Shown here piece after piece: positions 1 through 6,298 of a stretch of DNA of 6,494 nucleotides (the first letter of the stretch is position 1; each line of letters starts with the position of its first letter). The position numbers were made by a program, and so were the translations under genes. Source of the DNA: DASQDN01 sp035630195 (lineage in GTDB: Bacteria > Acidobacteriota > Terriglobia > Bryobacterales > Bryobacteraceae); assembly GCA_035630195.1 (NCBI GenBank), contig DASQLD010000125.1, positions 1-6,494 of the forward strand, in the 5' to 3' direction. The notes under the pieces are model-generated. The model worked only from the letters and a program-made list of their open reading frames with translations, did no database searches and was not told where the DNA came from.

Positions 1-1
1 C

Positions 2-298
2 TCGTGGAACCGTATGCCGCCGCTGCACAAGCAGATCCAGATCGCTGAAGCGTTCACGACGAGCTTTACCGTTGTGCGCGCGCTACTACGGGCCGGGCGG
101 TCGTACGAACAGGCTGTCGAGGCGTTTCGACCCTATAACCATATCCAGGACCCGAACCCGCAAGCTCGGGATGCGATCAAGGCTGTGATCAATCGCGCGC
201 GGCGGAAGAGAGAGCCGGCTTATCTGTTCATCAATAACCGTCTCGAGGGTAACGCGCCGATGACCATCAAAGCCATTCTTGAAGGCATCAACGATTAG
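2..298 (+). CDS. DUF72 (YecE-like) family protein, C-terminal part only
   Basis: The frame is open from the first bases of the window, so this is the last 98 residues of a gene that begins upstream. The Met at base 14 is probably internal, because Ser-Trp-Asn-Arg is read in frame before it. The C-terminal pattern is what I recall for DUF72 proteins, a TIM-barrel-like family of unknown function: an early WNRMPP, then a run ending PYNHIQDPNPQAR, then AYLFINNRLEGNAP near the end. The FINNRLEGNAP block is the most telling part. DUF72 proteins have no firmly established reaction, so no function is assigned. The TAG stop overlaps the stop codon of the convergent anmK gene, leaving no intergenic space for a separate terminator. 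Family assignment is from memory of the motif. Gene completeness cannot be judged from this window. Confidence 0.8.
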   Translation, partial: SWNRMPPLHKQIQIAEAFTTSFTVVRALLRAGRSYEQAVEAFRPYNHIQDPNPQARDAIKAVINRARRKREPAYLFINNRLEGNAPMTIKAILEGIND

Positions 299-1374
299 TA
301 GCTCACCTTCCCCAATATGACGGGGCGGCGGGCTCCCGTAGCCGACGGCAGGTTCGATGGCCGCTTGCGCCATGTTTCATGGGCCAGAATCGCAAAGGCG
401 ATCGCCTCTTTGGCGTCGCTGTCGATGCCGAATTCCTCAGATGTTCGCAGCCGGGCTTTCGGGAAGAATGCCTGTAGATATCCCATCATCGTGCGGTTAT
501 GAACGCCGCCTCCGGACACGATCAATTCATCGACAGCCGGCTTGACGAACCGCTCGACTCCTATTGAAATCGTTGCTGCCGTAAATACTGTTGCTGTCGT
601 AATCAAATCGAGCATGGAAAGCTCCGTGCGGATGAGCTCGTTCACAAACTCGGCGCCATACTGCTCGCGACCGGCTGTCTTGGGTGGCGGTTGACGGTAA
701 TAGGAACGTCGCAACAAGCTCCCGAGCAGCTTCTGGTTAAGTTTGCCTTTGGCCGCCAACTCGCCGCCGGCATCGTATTTGCGGCGCTTGCGCGTGTGAA
801 TCGAGACAAGCTGGTCGATCACCATATTTCCCGGGCCAGTATCGAACGCGATCACGTTTTCGGGGTCGGCCCCTGCAGGAATCGAGGTGATGTTGGCAAT
901 CCCTCCGATATTCAATGAAACTCGATTGGCTTGGCTGTCGGCATAGAGAAGATAGTCGACAAATGGGACCAAAGGAGCGCCTTTTCCTCCCGCCGCCATG
1001 TCACGCGTGCGAAAGTCCGACACGACGGGAATACCGAGTTTCTCCGCCAGTACAGAACCATCCCCGAGCTGCAGGGTGCTGCCGGCCTCGTGAAAGACGG
1101 TCTGTCCGTGGCAGCCAACCAGTTCGATGCTTTTGAGCGGAACTCCACACTTGCGGACGGCTTTTGCGTAAAGGTCCGGCAGCAGAAAATTCAGCCGCGA
1201 GATCTCGGCGGTATGTGTGTTCGTGTTCGACACGGCAAGAATTTGATCGCGTACTTTATCCGGGTAGGGAACCGTTCGATGCGTAACGACATCAATCTTG
1301 CGACCCTGGATATCGACTACTGCGACGTCGATGCCGTCGAGCGACGTGCCACTCATGATGCCAGCGACTCTCAT
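295..1374 (-). CDS. anmK: anhydro-N-acetylmuramic acid kinase
   Basis: AnmK opens the 1,6-anhydro ring of anhydro-MurNAc with water while phosphorylating it from ATP, giving MurNAc-6-phosphate. This is a cytoplasmic step of peptidoglycan recycling. The 359 residues match the usual length of about 370. Visible family motifs, in order, are GIMSGTSLDGID (residues 5-16, ATP-binding loop), GCHGQT (87-92), DFR (120-122), GGKGAPLVP (129-137), LNIGGIAN (154-161), FDTGPGN (177-183), SGGGVHN (287-293), and a C-terminal PSATGARRPVILG. Asp178 of DTGPGN is the expected catalytic base. No key motif is missing. The start codon is fixed by an ATGA overlap with the stop of mutS, and an AGGAG lies 11 bases upstream inside mutS. 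It is the last gene of a likely gdhA-mutS-anmK operon. No murQ or other recycling gene is visible here. Confidence 0.96.
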   Translation of the reverse strand: MRVAGIMSGTSLDGIDVAVVDIQGRKIDVVTHRTVPYPDKVRDQILAVSNTNTHTAEISRLNFLLPDLYAKAVRKCGVPLKSIELVGCHGQTVFHEAGSTLQLGDGSVLAEKLGIPVVSDFRTRDMAAGGKGAPLVPFVDYLLYADSQANRVSLNIGGIANITSIPAGADPENVIAFDTGPGNMVIDQLVSIHTRKRRKYDAGGELAAKGKLNQKLLGSLLRRSYYRQPPPKTAGREQYGAEFVNELIRTELSMLDLITTATVFTAATISIGVERFVKPAVDELIVSGGGVHNRTMMGYLQAFFPKARLRTSEEFGIDSDAKEAIAFAILAHETWRKRPSNLPSATGARRPVILGKVSY

Positions 1375-3938
1375 TGCCGTCTTAGCTCCTGCTGCAGCTC
1401 GGCGAGCAGCTTCAATGCTTCGATAGGACGGAGCTCATCGATGTTGATGCGCCGAATGCGATCTGCAATTTCATAATTGACGGGCTCGAACATCTGGATT
1501 TGCACAGGACCGCTGGAACGAGGAGTCAACTCTTCCGTCAACGTATGCTCCGTGCGCTCATGCAGCGCGAGAATCTGTTGCGCTCTGGTAATGACGCTCA
1601 TCGGGAGGGCGGCCAGCCTGGCGACTTCAATCCCGTAGCTTCGATCCGCCGCGCCCGGTTCTACTTTGCGAAGGAATAGTATCTGATCGCCGGCTTCCTT
1701 CACCGACACATGAAGGTTCCGAATGCCTTCAAACTGCTGCTCGAGCTCCGTCAACTCGTGATAGTGCGTGGCAAACAACGTCTTGGCGCGCAGATGATCG
1801 TGAATGTGTTCGAGCACCGCCCATGCCAGCGCGAGCCCATCATACGTGGACGTGCCGCGTCCGATTTCATCGAGCACAATCAAACTACGCGCCGTTGCTG
1901 TATTGAGAATCGCCGCTGTCTCGGTCATCTCAACCATGAAGGTGGATCTGCCGCGCGCCAGATTATCAGAGGCGCCGATGCGTGTGAATACGCGATCAAT
2001 AACCGGCAACAACGCTTCATCGGCCGGGACAAAGGATCCTGTCTGGGCGAGGATGCTCATCAAAGCGGCTTGTCGCAAATACGTCGACTTGCCGCCCATA
2101 TTCGGCCCTGTGATGACAGCGAGAAACTGCTTATCGTCCAGATAGAGATCGTTCGGGATGAATCGAGCAGCCTGCTTCTCAGTCAGCTTCTCGATGACCG
2201 GGTGACGTCCTCCGGCTACCCGCATCTGCCCCGCTTCGGAAAACTTCGGCCGCACATAGCGACTCTCCACCGCGATCTGAGCGAGTGTTGCCGTCAAATC
2301 CAATTCCGCTACCGCCGCTGCCGTAGCGCGAATACGCAGCGCATGAGCCGCGGCGAATGTTCTCAGCTCGGCGAAGATCTGCCGCTCAAGCTCGAGAATC
2401 TTCTCCTCGGCTGACAGAACCTTGACTTCGAGTTCTTTCAGTTCGGGCGTAGTAAACCGTTCGGCGTTCACCAGCGTCTGCTTGCGCTCGTAGTCGGACG
2501 GCGCATGTTGGAGGTTCGCTTTTGAGATCTCGATGTAATAGCCGAAGACGTTATTGAAGCGTACTTTCAACGAAGCGATGCCGGTCCGGGTTCGCTCTCG
2601 CGCTTCGATTTGCGCGATGTAGCTTTTGCTATGCAGGCTGATGTCGCGCAGCTCGTCGAGCTCGGAGTTGCAGCCGCTGCGAATCGTACCGCCATCCACC
2701 AGATTCACAGGGGGCTCGTCGGAGATGGATGTGAGAATACGCGAACTCACTTCCTCTACGGGGTCCAACCGTGTCGCAATTTCCTTCAACCGCGAGGAGA
2801 CTCCAACCGCAAACCGCAGCGAAGGAATCAAAGCCAACGATCGGCCAAGGGCGAGGACATCACGCGGATTTGCCGTTCCGATCGTCACTTTGGCGAGCAA
2901 CCGCTCGAGATCTAGAACCGACCCAAGTGTCTTTCGCAACTCTGTCCGCTCGATTGTCTGGGCGACCAGTTGCGCGACTGCATCCAGCCGCGCCTCGATT
3001 TCCGCAACGTCGGTCGAGGGCCGCAATAATCTCGAGCGCAGCAATCGACCGCCCATTCCAGTGCAGGTTTGATCCAGCACATGGACAAGTGTCGATTCCT
3101 TGCTCTCGCCTGCAAACAGCGGCTCAATCAGTTCCAGATTGCGAATCGACACGGCATCGAGCGCCATCGCGTCCGAGCGGTCATAGTACGCCGGCCGGTC
3201 GAGATGATCCAGCGCGCTTCTCTGGGTGTCACGAAGGTAATGCAGGATCGCGCCGGCCGCTCCCACCGCAAGCGATCGCCCCGCCAGGCCGCAGCCGTCG
3301 AGACTCAGCAGCTTGAAATGCTCGCGCAACGCTCGTTCGGTATAGTCGGTATCGAAGATCCAACTCTCAAGTTTGGTCCGCAAGCAATCCGTTTCGACCG
3401 AGGCATTCTCCTCATGCAGCACTTCACGGACGCTCAGCGTCTCGAGCACCGGTCCGACATCCTCAGCTTGGATTTCCGTTACGCGGAACTCACCCGTCGA
3501 GACATCTACATGCGCCACGGCTGCGCGACCCGCTTTGACGATAACTGCCGCAAGATAGTTGTTCTCGTGCGATCGGAGGAGATGGGATTCGGTAGCGGTG
3601 CCGGGCGTAATAATGCGCGCGATGTCCCGTTTAACGAGCTTTTTTGTGAGCCGGGGATCTTCCATCTGCTCGCATACCGCGACGCGATAACCGCGTTGAA
3701 TCAGCCTGGCAATGTAGCCTTCCGACGAATGATGCGGTACACCGCACATCGGAATGGCTTGTCCTTTCTCCTTGTTGCGCGATGTCAGCGTGATCTCAAG
3801 CTCGCGCGCGGCAGTGACCGCGTCGTCATAGAACAGCTCGTAGAAATCCCCGAGCCGGAACATCAGCAAAGCCTGGGGGACTTGCTGTTTCAGCGCATGG
3901 TACTGCCGCATTAGCGGCGTCGACGCTTCACTCTGCAT
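1371..3938 (-). CDS. mutS: DNA mismatch repair protein MutS
   Basis: MutS recognises base mismatches and small loops and, on ATP binding, becomes a sliding clamp that recruits MutL. The 855 residues match the E. coli protein (853). The N-terminal mismatch-binding domain carries GDFYELF, with Phe32-Tyr33-Glu34 equivalent to the Phe-X-Glu that stacks into the mismatch. Connector, lever and clamp domains fill roughly residues 120-560. The ATPase domain shows Walker A GPNMGGKST (611-619), Walker B LIVLDEIGRGTST (686-698, Asp690-Glu691) and the ATHYHEL switch (723-729). The tail has QIQMF (813-817), which fits the QLxLF-type beta-clamp-binding pentapeptide, followed by a typical C-terminal tetramerisation segment. 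This is therefore the repair-type MutS1, not MutS2. The start overlaps the gdhA stop by one base (TGATG). No good Shine-Dalgarno precedes it, so reinitiation from gdhA is likely. The start aligns well with the E. coli N-terminus. Confidence 0.98.
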   Translation of the reverse strand: MQSEASTPLMRQYHALKQQVPQALLMFRLGDFYELFYDDAVTAARELEITLTSRNKEKGQAIPMCGVPHHSSEGYIARLIQRGYRVAVCEQMEDPRLTKKLVKRDIARIITPGTATESHLLRSHENNYLAAVIVKAGRAAVAHVDVSTGEFRVTEIQAEDVGPVLETLSVREVLHEENASVETDCLRTKLESWIFDTDYTERALREHFKLLSLDGCGLAGRSLAVGAAGAILHYLRDTQRSALDHLDRPAYYDRSDAMALDAVSIRNLELIEPLFAGESKESTLVHVLDQTCTGMGGRLLRSRLLRPSTDVAEIEARLDAVAQLVAQTIERTELRKTLGSVLDLERLLAKVTIGTANPRDVLALGRSLALIPSLRFAVGVSSRLKEIATRLDPVEEVSSRILTSISDEPPVNLVDGGTIRSGCNSELDELRDISLHSKSYIAQIEARERTRTGIASLKVRFNNVFGYYIEISKANLQHAPSDYERKQTLVNAERFTTPELKELEVKVLSAEEKILELERQIFAELRTFAAAHALRIRATAAAVAELDLTATLAQIAVESRYVRPKFSEAGQMRVAGGRHPVIEKLTEKQAARFIPNDLYLDDKQFLAVITGPNMGGKSTYLRQAALMSILAQTGSFVPADEALLPVIDRVFTRIGASDNLARGRSTFMVEMTETAAILNTATARSLIVLDEIGRGTSTYDGLALAWAVLEHIHDHLRAKTLFATHYHELTELEQQFEGIRNLHVSVKEAGDQILFLRKVEPGAADRSYGIEVARLAALPMSVITRAQQILALHERTEHTLTEELTPRSSGPVQIQMFEPVNYEIADRIRRINIDELRPIEALKLLAELQQELRRQ
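1386..1390 (-). promoter_or_regulatory. Shine-Dalgarno site of anmK inside mutS
   Basis: The minus strand reads AGGAG here, followed 11 bases later by the anmK ATG. It lies inside the last codons of mutS. Together with the ATGA stop/start overlap, it supports the chosen anmK start and translational coupling. The spacing is slightly longer than ideal. Confidence 0.55.
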
Positions 3939-5212
3939 CAGGCGTATATGCCGCGCAGTTTGATCGCTGAGGCCACGCGATCCAGCGCTACCATGTATGC
4001 CGCGATGCGGTTATGGACCTTGTGCTTTTGGGCAAAGGCCACGACGTCGTTAAAGCTATTGACCATGATCTCTTCCAGCCGCTGGTTGACCAGGTCTTCG
4101 TTCCAGAAGAAACCCTGGCGATCCTGCACCCATTCAAAGTAAGAAACCGTCACACCACCGGCGTTGGCCAGGATGTCCGGAATAACGAAGATCTTCTTCT
4201 CAGCGAGGATTGAATCGGCAACGGATGTCGTTGGTCCGTTGGCGCCTTCGCAAAGAATACGCGCGCGGATCTTATGCGCATTGCGCGAAGTAATGACATT
4301 CTCTTTGGCGGCCGGCAACAAAACATCGCATTTGAGAAACAGCGCCGTTTCTCGATCCATGTTTTCGCCATCCGGGAAATCCACAATCGATCCCGTCTCG
4401 CGACGGTGCGCAAACAGCGCTTCGACGTCGAGACCCCCGGCGTTGTAGACCGCTCCATCCCACTCTATAATCGCGATGATCTTGAAGCCCATGCGCGACA
4501 TCAGCCGCGCCGCCATCCCGCCGACGTTACCGAAACCCTGAATGACAACCGACGTCTCGGACGGCGCCTTGCCGAGCAGCTTCAACGCTTCCATCGTCAC
4601 GATCATGCAACCTCTTCCGGTTGCCTCGGGGCGCCCTCGTGATCCGCCGAGGCTCATCGGCTTGCCCGTCACGACGGCTGTTACGGTGTGTCGGCTGTGC
4701 ATCGAAAACGTGTCCATGATCCACGCCATCGTCTGCTCATTCGTGTTCATGTCCGGCGCAGGGACATCTTTGTCGGGTCCGAGAAACTCGAAAATCTCCG
4801 CCGTATAGCGGCGCGTGATTCTTTCAAGTTCGATCTGGGACAAAATCCTCGGATCGCAGATCACTCCTCCCTTCGCGCCGCCCAGAGGGATGTTTACAAC
4901 AGCGCATTTCCACGTCATCCACGATGCGAGCGCGCGCACTTCATCCAGCGTGACGTCCGGCGCAAAACGAATGCCGCCCTTTCCGGGACCACGCGCGATA
5001 GAGTGCTGCACGCGATAGCCGGTAAAGACCTCCAGACGGCCATCATCGAGTTGCACGGGGATGGCGACCGTAATTTCTCGCGCCGGGGTGCGCAGCACTT
5101 TCTGAAGTCCCTCATCGAGGTTCAATCGCTCAGCAGCTTCCTTGAATCTGGCTTCGGCCGACAGCCATGGATTCAGCTCCCGCTCCATCGCCTGGTCCAC
5201 TTGCGCGATCAT
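3938..5212 (-). CDS. gdhA: glutamate dehydrogenase (hexameric Glu/Leu/Phe/Val family)
   Basis: This enzyme interconverts glutamate with 2-oxoglutarate plus ammonia in the cytoplasm, linking nitrogen and carbon metabolism. Length is 424 residues, normal for the small hexameric class. The substrate site is complete: Lys78 (GPGKGGIR), Lys102 (MTWKCA), Lys114 (GGAKGGV) and Asp154 (APDMNT). Their 24-12-40 spacing is the same as Lys89, Lys113, Lys125 and Asp165 of the Clostridium symbiosum enzyme. Ser357 in VTVSYFEW fits the serine that contacts the glutamate side chain, which favours glutamate over leucine. The nucleotide fold has GFGNVG (226-231), with Glu250 near the end of the next strand. An acidic residue there hints at NAD, but cofactor preference is not settled. 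The ATG start sits just below a candidate extended -10 and leaves a short leader. It heads the coupled operon with mutS and anmK. Confidence 0.95.
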   Translation of the reverse strand: MIAQVDQAMERELNPWLSAEARFKEAAERLNLDEGLQKVLRTPAREITVAIPVQLDDGRLEVFTGYRVQHSIARGPGKGGIRFAPDVTLDEVRALASWMTWKCAVVNIPLGGAKGGVICDPRILSQIELERITRRYTAEIFEFLGPDKDVPAPDMNTNEQTMAWIMDTFSMHSRHTVTAVVTGKPMSLGGSRGRPEATGRGCMIVTMEALKLLGKAPSETSVVIQGFGNVGGMAARLMSRMGFKIIAIIEWDGAVYNAGGLDVEALFAHRRETGSIVDFPDGENMDRETALFLKCDVLLPAAKENVITSRNAHKIRARILCEGANGPTTSVADSILAEKKIFVIPDILANAGGVTVSYFEWVQDRQGFFWNEDLVNQRLEEIMVNSFNDVVAFAQKHKVHNRIAAYMVALDRVASAIKLRGIYA

Positions 5213-5231
5213 TCCGTGTCCATCCCGCTAC

Positions 5232-5240
5232 ATTATGGCA
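5232..5240 (-). promoter_or_regulatory. candidate extended -10 promoter of the gdhA-mutS-anmK operon
   Basis: The minus strand reads TGC followed by CATAAT, an extended -10 with five of six hexamer matches. Transcription would start near base 5225, giving a leader of about 13 bases before the gdhA ATG. No convincing -35 box is seen, which an extended -10 can tolerate. The leader has only a weak GGGATGG as a ribosome-binding site. Confidence 0.4.
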
Positions 5241-5249
5241 TTCGACCTC

Positions 5250-5255
5250 GATAAT
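5250..5255 (+). promoter_or_regulatory. candidate -10 element for the exported M14-like gene, possibly leaderless
   Basis: GATAAT matches the -10 consensus at five of six bases and ends six bases before the ATG at 5262. Transcription starting at normal spacing would begin on the A of that ATG, which would give a leaderless mRNA. This agrees with the absence of any Shine-Dalgarno before either possible start (5235 or 5262). No clear -35 box is seen. Confidence 0.35.
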
Positions 5256-5261
5256 GAACCT

Positions 5262-5999
5262 ATGCGCGAGAACCTCAGCCGCCGGGATCTTATCTTTGCG
5301 GCTGGATTCGGCTGGCTATGGCCGCCGAACTGGTTCCGCCGCCGCGTTCGTCTCGCGGAAGCTTCCTTTGAGGAAATCCGTCGCGGCGACGATCGCCGTC
5401 GCTACATCTGGATTCACGGCAACGAACGCACGGCGCGCGCCGTTCTCCGCGATCACATGCGGCGCTACGATGGGCGAGCTTTCCTCATCGACAACGACGT
5501 GCGCAATGTGCGTCTTAACGGGGGAGAGCTCGATCCTAACCGGATGTTCTCGCGTCCCGGAGCAGAACGCAATCTCCGCGCGTTGAACCCGGCGTGGGAT
5601 AACTCTCAGATCGAATCGGCCCTCGATCAGCTCGATAGTGGCCGCCAGAAGTTCTTGCAACGCATTCTTCCCAAACAGCCCGGCGCATTGATCGTTGCGT
5701 TGCACAACAATGGGCCGGGCTATTCGGTCAACGACGAGCTCGCAATCAGTGACGAGGTCGCCTTGAACGATCGTCAGCATCCGGACGAGTTCATGCTCTG
5801 TACGATGCGGCAGGATTACGAGAAGCTTGCAAAAGGACCATACAACGTGCTTCTGCAAAGCAAAACCCCGCCTGATGACGATGGATCGCTCTCACGTCTC
5901 TGCGCCGCGCGCGGGATTCGCTACGTGAACATTGAGGCTGCTCTCGGCGCAACGGCCGCGCAGTCCACCATGCTTACGTGGCTCGAGGCAACCCTCTAG
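5262..5999 (+). CDS. Tat-leader protein, possible M14-like zinc carboxypeptidase/amidase
   Basis: I do not recognise this 245-residue protein as a named family; the call rests on motifs. The N-terminus has SRRDLIFAAG (residues 6-15), a twin-arginine-type motif followed by a short hydrophobic run to about residue 21. This suggests export or membrane anchoring. The mature part has IHGNE (51-55, an HxxE metal-site pattern), an Arg-rich stretch leading to LDPNRMF (90-96, like the DLNRNF of M14 peptidases), ALHNN (146-150, candidate third zinc ligand His148) and VNIEAALG (222-229, candidate catalytic Glu225). Order and spacing fit M14 enzymes, which include peptidoglycan amidases. The Arg between the zinc His and Glu of classical carboxypeptidases is absent, as in the HGNE subgroup. 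The start at 5262 is preferred because it puts the twin arginines close to the N-terminus. Another in-frame ATG at 5235 is possible. The gene diverges from gdhA and its end overlaps a small convergent gene by 26 bases. Confidence 0.6.
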   Translation: MRENLSRRDLIFAAGFGWLWPPNWFRRRVRLAEASFEEIRRGDDRRRYIWIHGNERTARAVLRDHMRRYDGRAFLIDNDVRNVRLNGGELDPNRMFSRPGAERNLRALNPAWDNSQIESALDQLDSGRQKFLQRILPKQPGALIVALHNNGPGYSVNDELAISDEVALNDRQHPDEFMLCTMRQDYEKLAKGPYNVLLQSKTPPDDDGSLSRLCAARGIRYVNIEAALGATAAQSTMLTWLEATL

Positions 6000-6183
6000 G
6001 ACGCAGAATCCTCCCAGGCAGCGTCAGGACGGCCCAGAGCAAATCCATTACTCCGCCAACGGCAATCCCCACGATTCGAAACGGCAGAAGCAATAGCCAC
6101 ACGATCGGATACAGGACCAGCGCCAGCAGCGCCAGCGGCCACGATATGCAGAACAGCAACAGCCATAGCAGGAAAGTGAACAC
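5974..6183 (-). CDS. small hydrophobic membrane protein
   Basis: This 69-residue protein is almost entirely hydrophobic. Residues 3-23 and about 25-43 look like two membrane segments, joined by a short turn with Pro26. An amphipathic stretch follows, then a basic tail (RILRPRGLPR). The start is GTG, with a strong GGAGGG four to five bases upstream, which supports a real gene over a chance frame. The stop lies inside the 3' end of the convergent exported-protein gene, a 26-base overlap. It diverges from the BlaI-type repressor gene across 114 bases. I recall similar short membrane proteins in soil bacteria but know no function, so none is assigned. Confidence 0.65.
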   Translation of the reverse strand: MFTFLLWLLLFCISWPLALLALVLYPIVWLLLLPFRIVGIAVGGVMDLLWAVLTLPGRILRPRGLPRAT

Positions 6184-6186
6184 ACG

Positions 6187-6192
6187 CCCTCC
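6187..6192 (-). promoter_or_regulatory. Shine-Dalgarno site deciding the GTG start of the small membrane protein
   Basis: The minus strand reads GGAGGG here, three bases before the GTG start codon (GGAGG core four bases before). It is the best ribosome-binding site in the window and is the main support for a GTG start, as no ATG begins this frame. Confidence 0.6.
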
Positions 6193-6213
6193 ACTTGCTA
6201 TACGAACCGAATA

Positions 6214-6227
6214 CAGAAAAGGTTCTG
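6214..6227. repeat. short hairpin or operator-like dyad in the intergenic region
   Basis: CAGAA and TTCTG form a perfect 5-bp inverted repeat around AAGG. It lies between the start of the small membrane gene and the -35 box of the BlaI-type gene. It could be a regulator site, but short dyads like this also occur by chance. Confidence 0.25.
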
Positions 6228-6242
6228 CAAGTCGAATCGCTA

Positions 6243-6272
6243 TTGACAGAGCGGCCCCGGTAATGCTACTTT
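6243..6272 (+). promoter_or_regulatory. candidate sigma-70 promoter of the BlaI-type repressor gene
   Basis: A perfect TTGACA -35 box (6243-6248) is followed, after 18 bases, by TACTTT (6267-6272). This weak -10 is strengthened by an extended TGC just before it. Transcription would start near base 6279, about 19 bases before the ATG. No Shine-Dalgarno is seen in that leader. The promoter runs into the direct repeat that may be the operator. Confidence 0.55.
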
Positions 6273-6298
6273 TCCAACAGGTTGCTGGTTTTCCAACA
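6270..6298 (+). repeat. 10-bp direct repeat with internal palindrome, candidate repressor operator
   Basis: TTTTCCAACA occurs at 6270-6279 and again at 6289-6298, a 19-base period. The second copy ends on the A of the start codon. Between them, CAAC-AG-GTTG (6275-6284) is a small palindrome. The elements overlap the -10 and the probable transcription start, where an autorepressor would bind. The sequence does not match the TACA-TGTA type operators known for BlaI, MecI or CopY, so the link is inference. Confidence 0.4.

Larger units (their letters stand above)
5231..5256. repeat. inverted repeat in the gdhA / M14-like divergent region
   Basis: CATTAT at 5231-5236 and its exact reverse complement ATAATG at 5251-5256 flank a 14-base spacer. 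Each arm contains the -10-like hexamer of one of the two diverging genes. It could be two mirror-image promoters, a regulator site, or chance, since the arms are only 6 bases. Confidence 0.35.

Noticed and set aside
310..325. CCCC/GGGG hairpin near the anmK 3' end as a terminator
   Set aside because: Only four base pairs, no T-run follows on either strand, and it is inside anmK codons; likely composition.
1710..2414. 234-codon open frame on the plus strand opposite the mutS ATPase region
   Set aside because: Antisense shadow of conserved mutS codons with no recognisable domain or ribosome-binding site.
3069..3914. 281-codon open frame on the plus strand opposite mutS
   Set aside because: It lies wholly antisense to a clearly intact mutS. 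Its product shows no family motifs and is rich in Arg, His and Gln, as expected from an antisense reading of GC-rich coding DNA.
4688..5254. 188-codon open frame on the plus strand opposite gdhA
   Set aside because: Antisense to the conserved N-terminal half of gdhA, with no motif; treated as a shadow.
5142..5261. Longer N-terminus for the exported protein, starting at 5142 or 5235
   Set aside because: A start at 5142 would overlap gdhA head-on and bury the twin-arginine motif about 47 residues into the protein. The start at 5235 has no ribosome-binding site and also moves the motif inward.
5316..5858. 180-codon open frame on the minus strand opposite the exported-protein gene
   Set aside because: The opposite strand has a Tat-type leader and ordered M14-like motifs, while this frame has none.
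6000..6025. GACGC/GCGTC inverted repeat after the exported-protein stop as a terminator
   Set aside because: The 5-bp stem has a 16-base loop and no T-run, and it lies in the small membrane gene; too weak to call.
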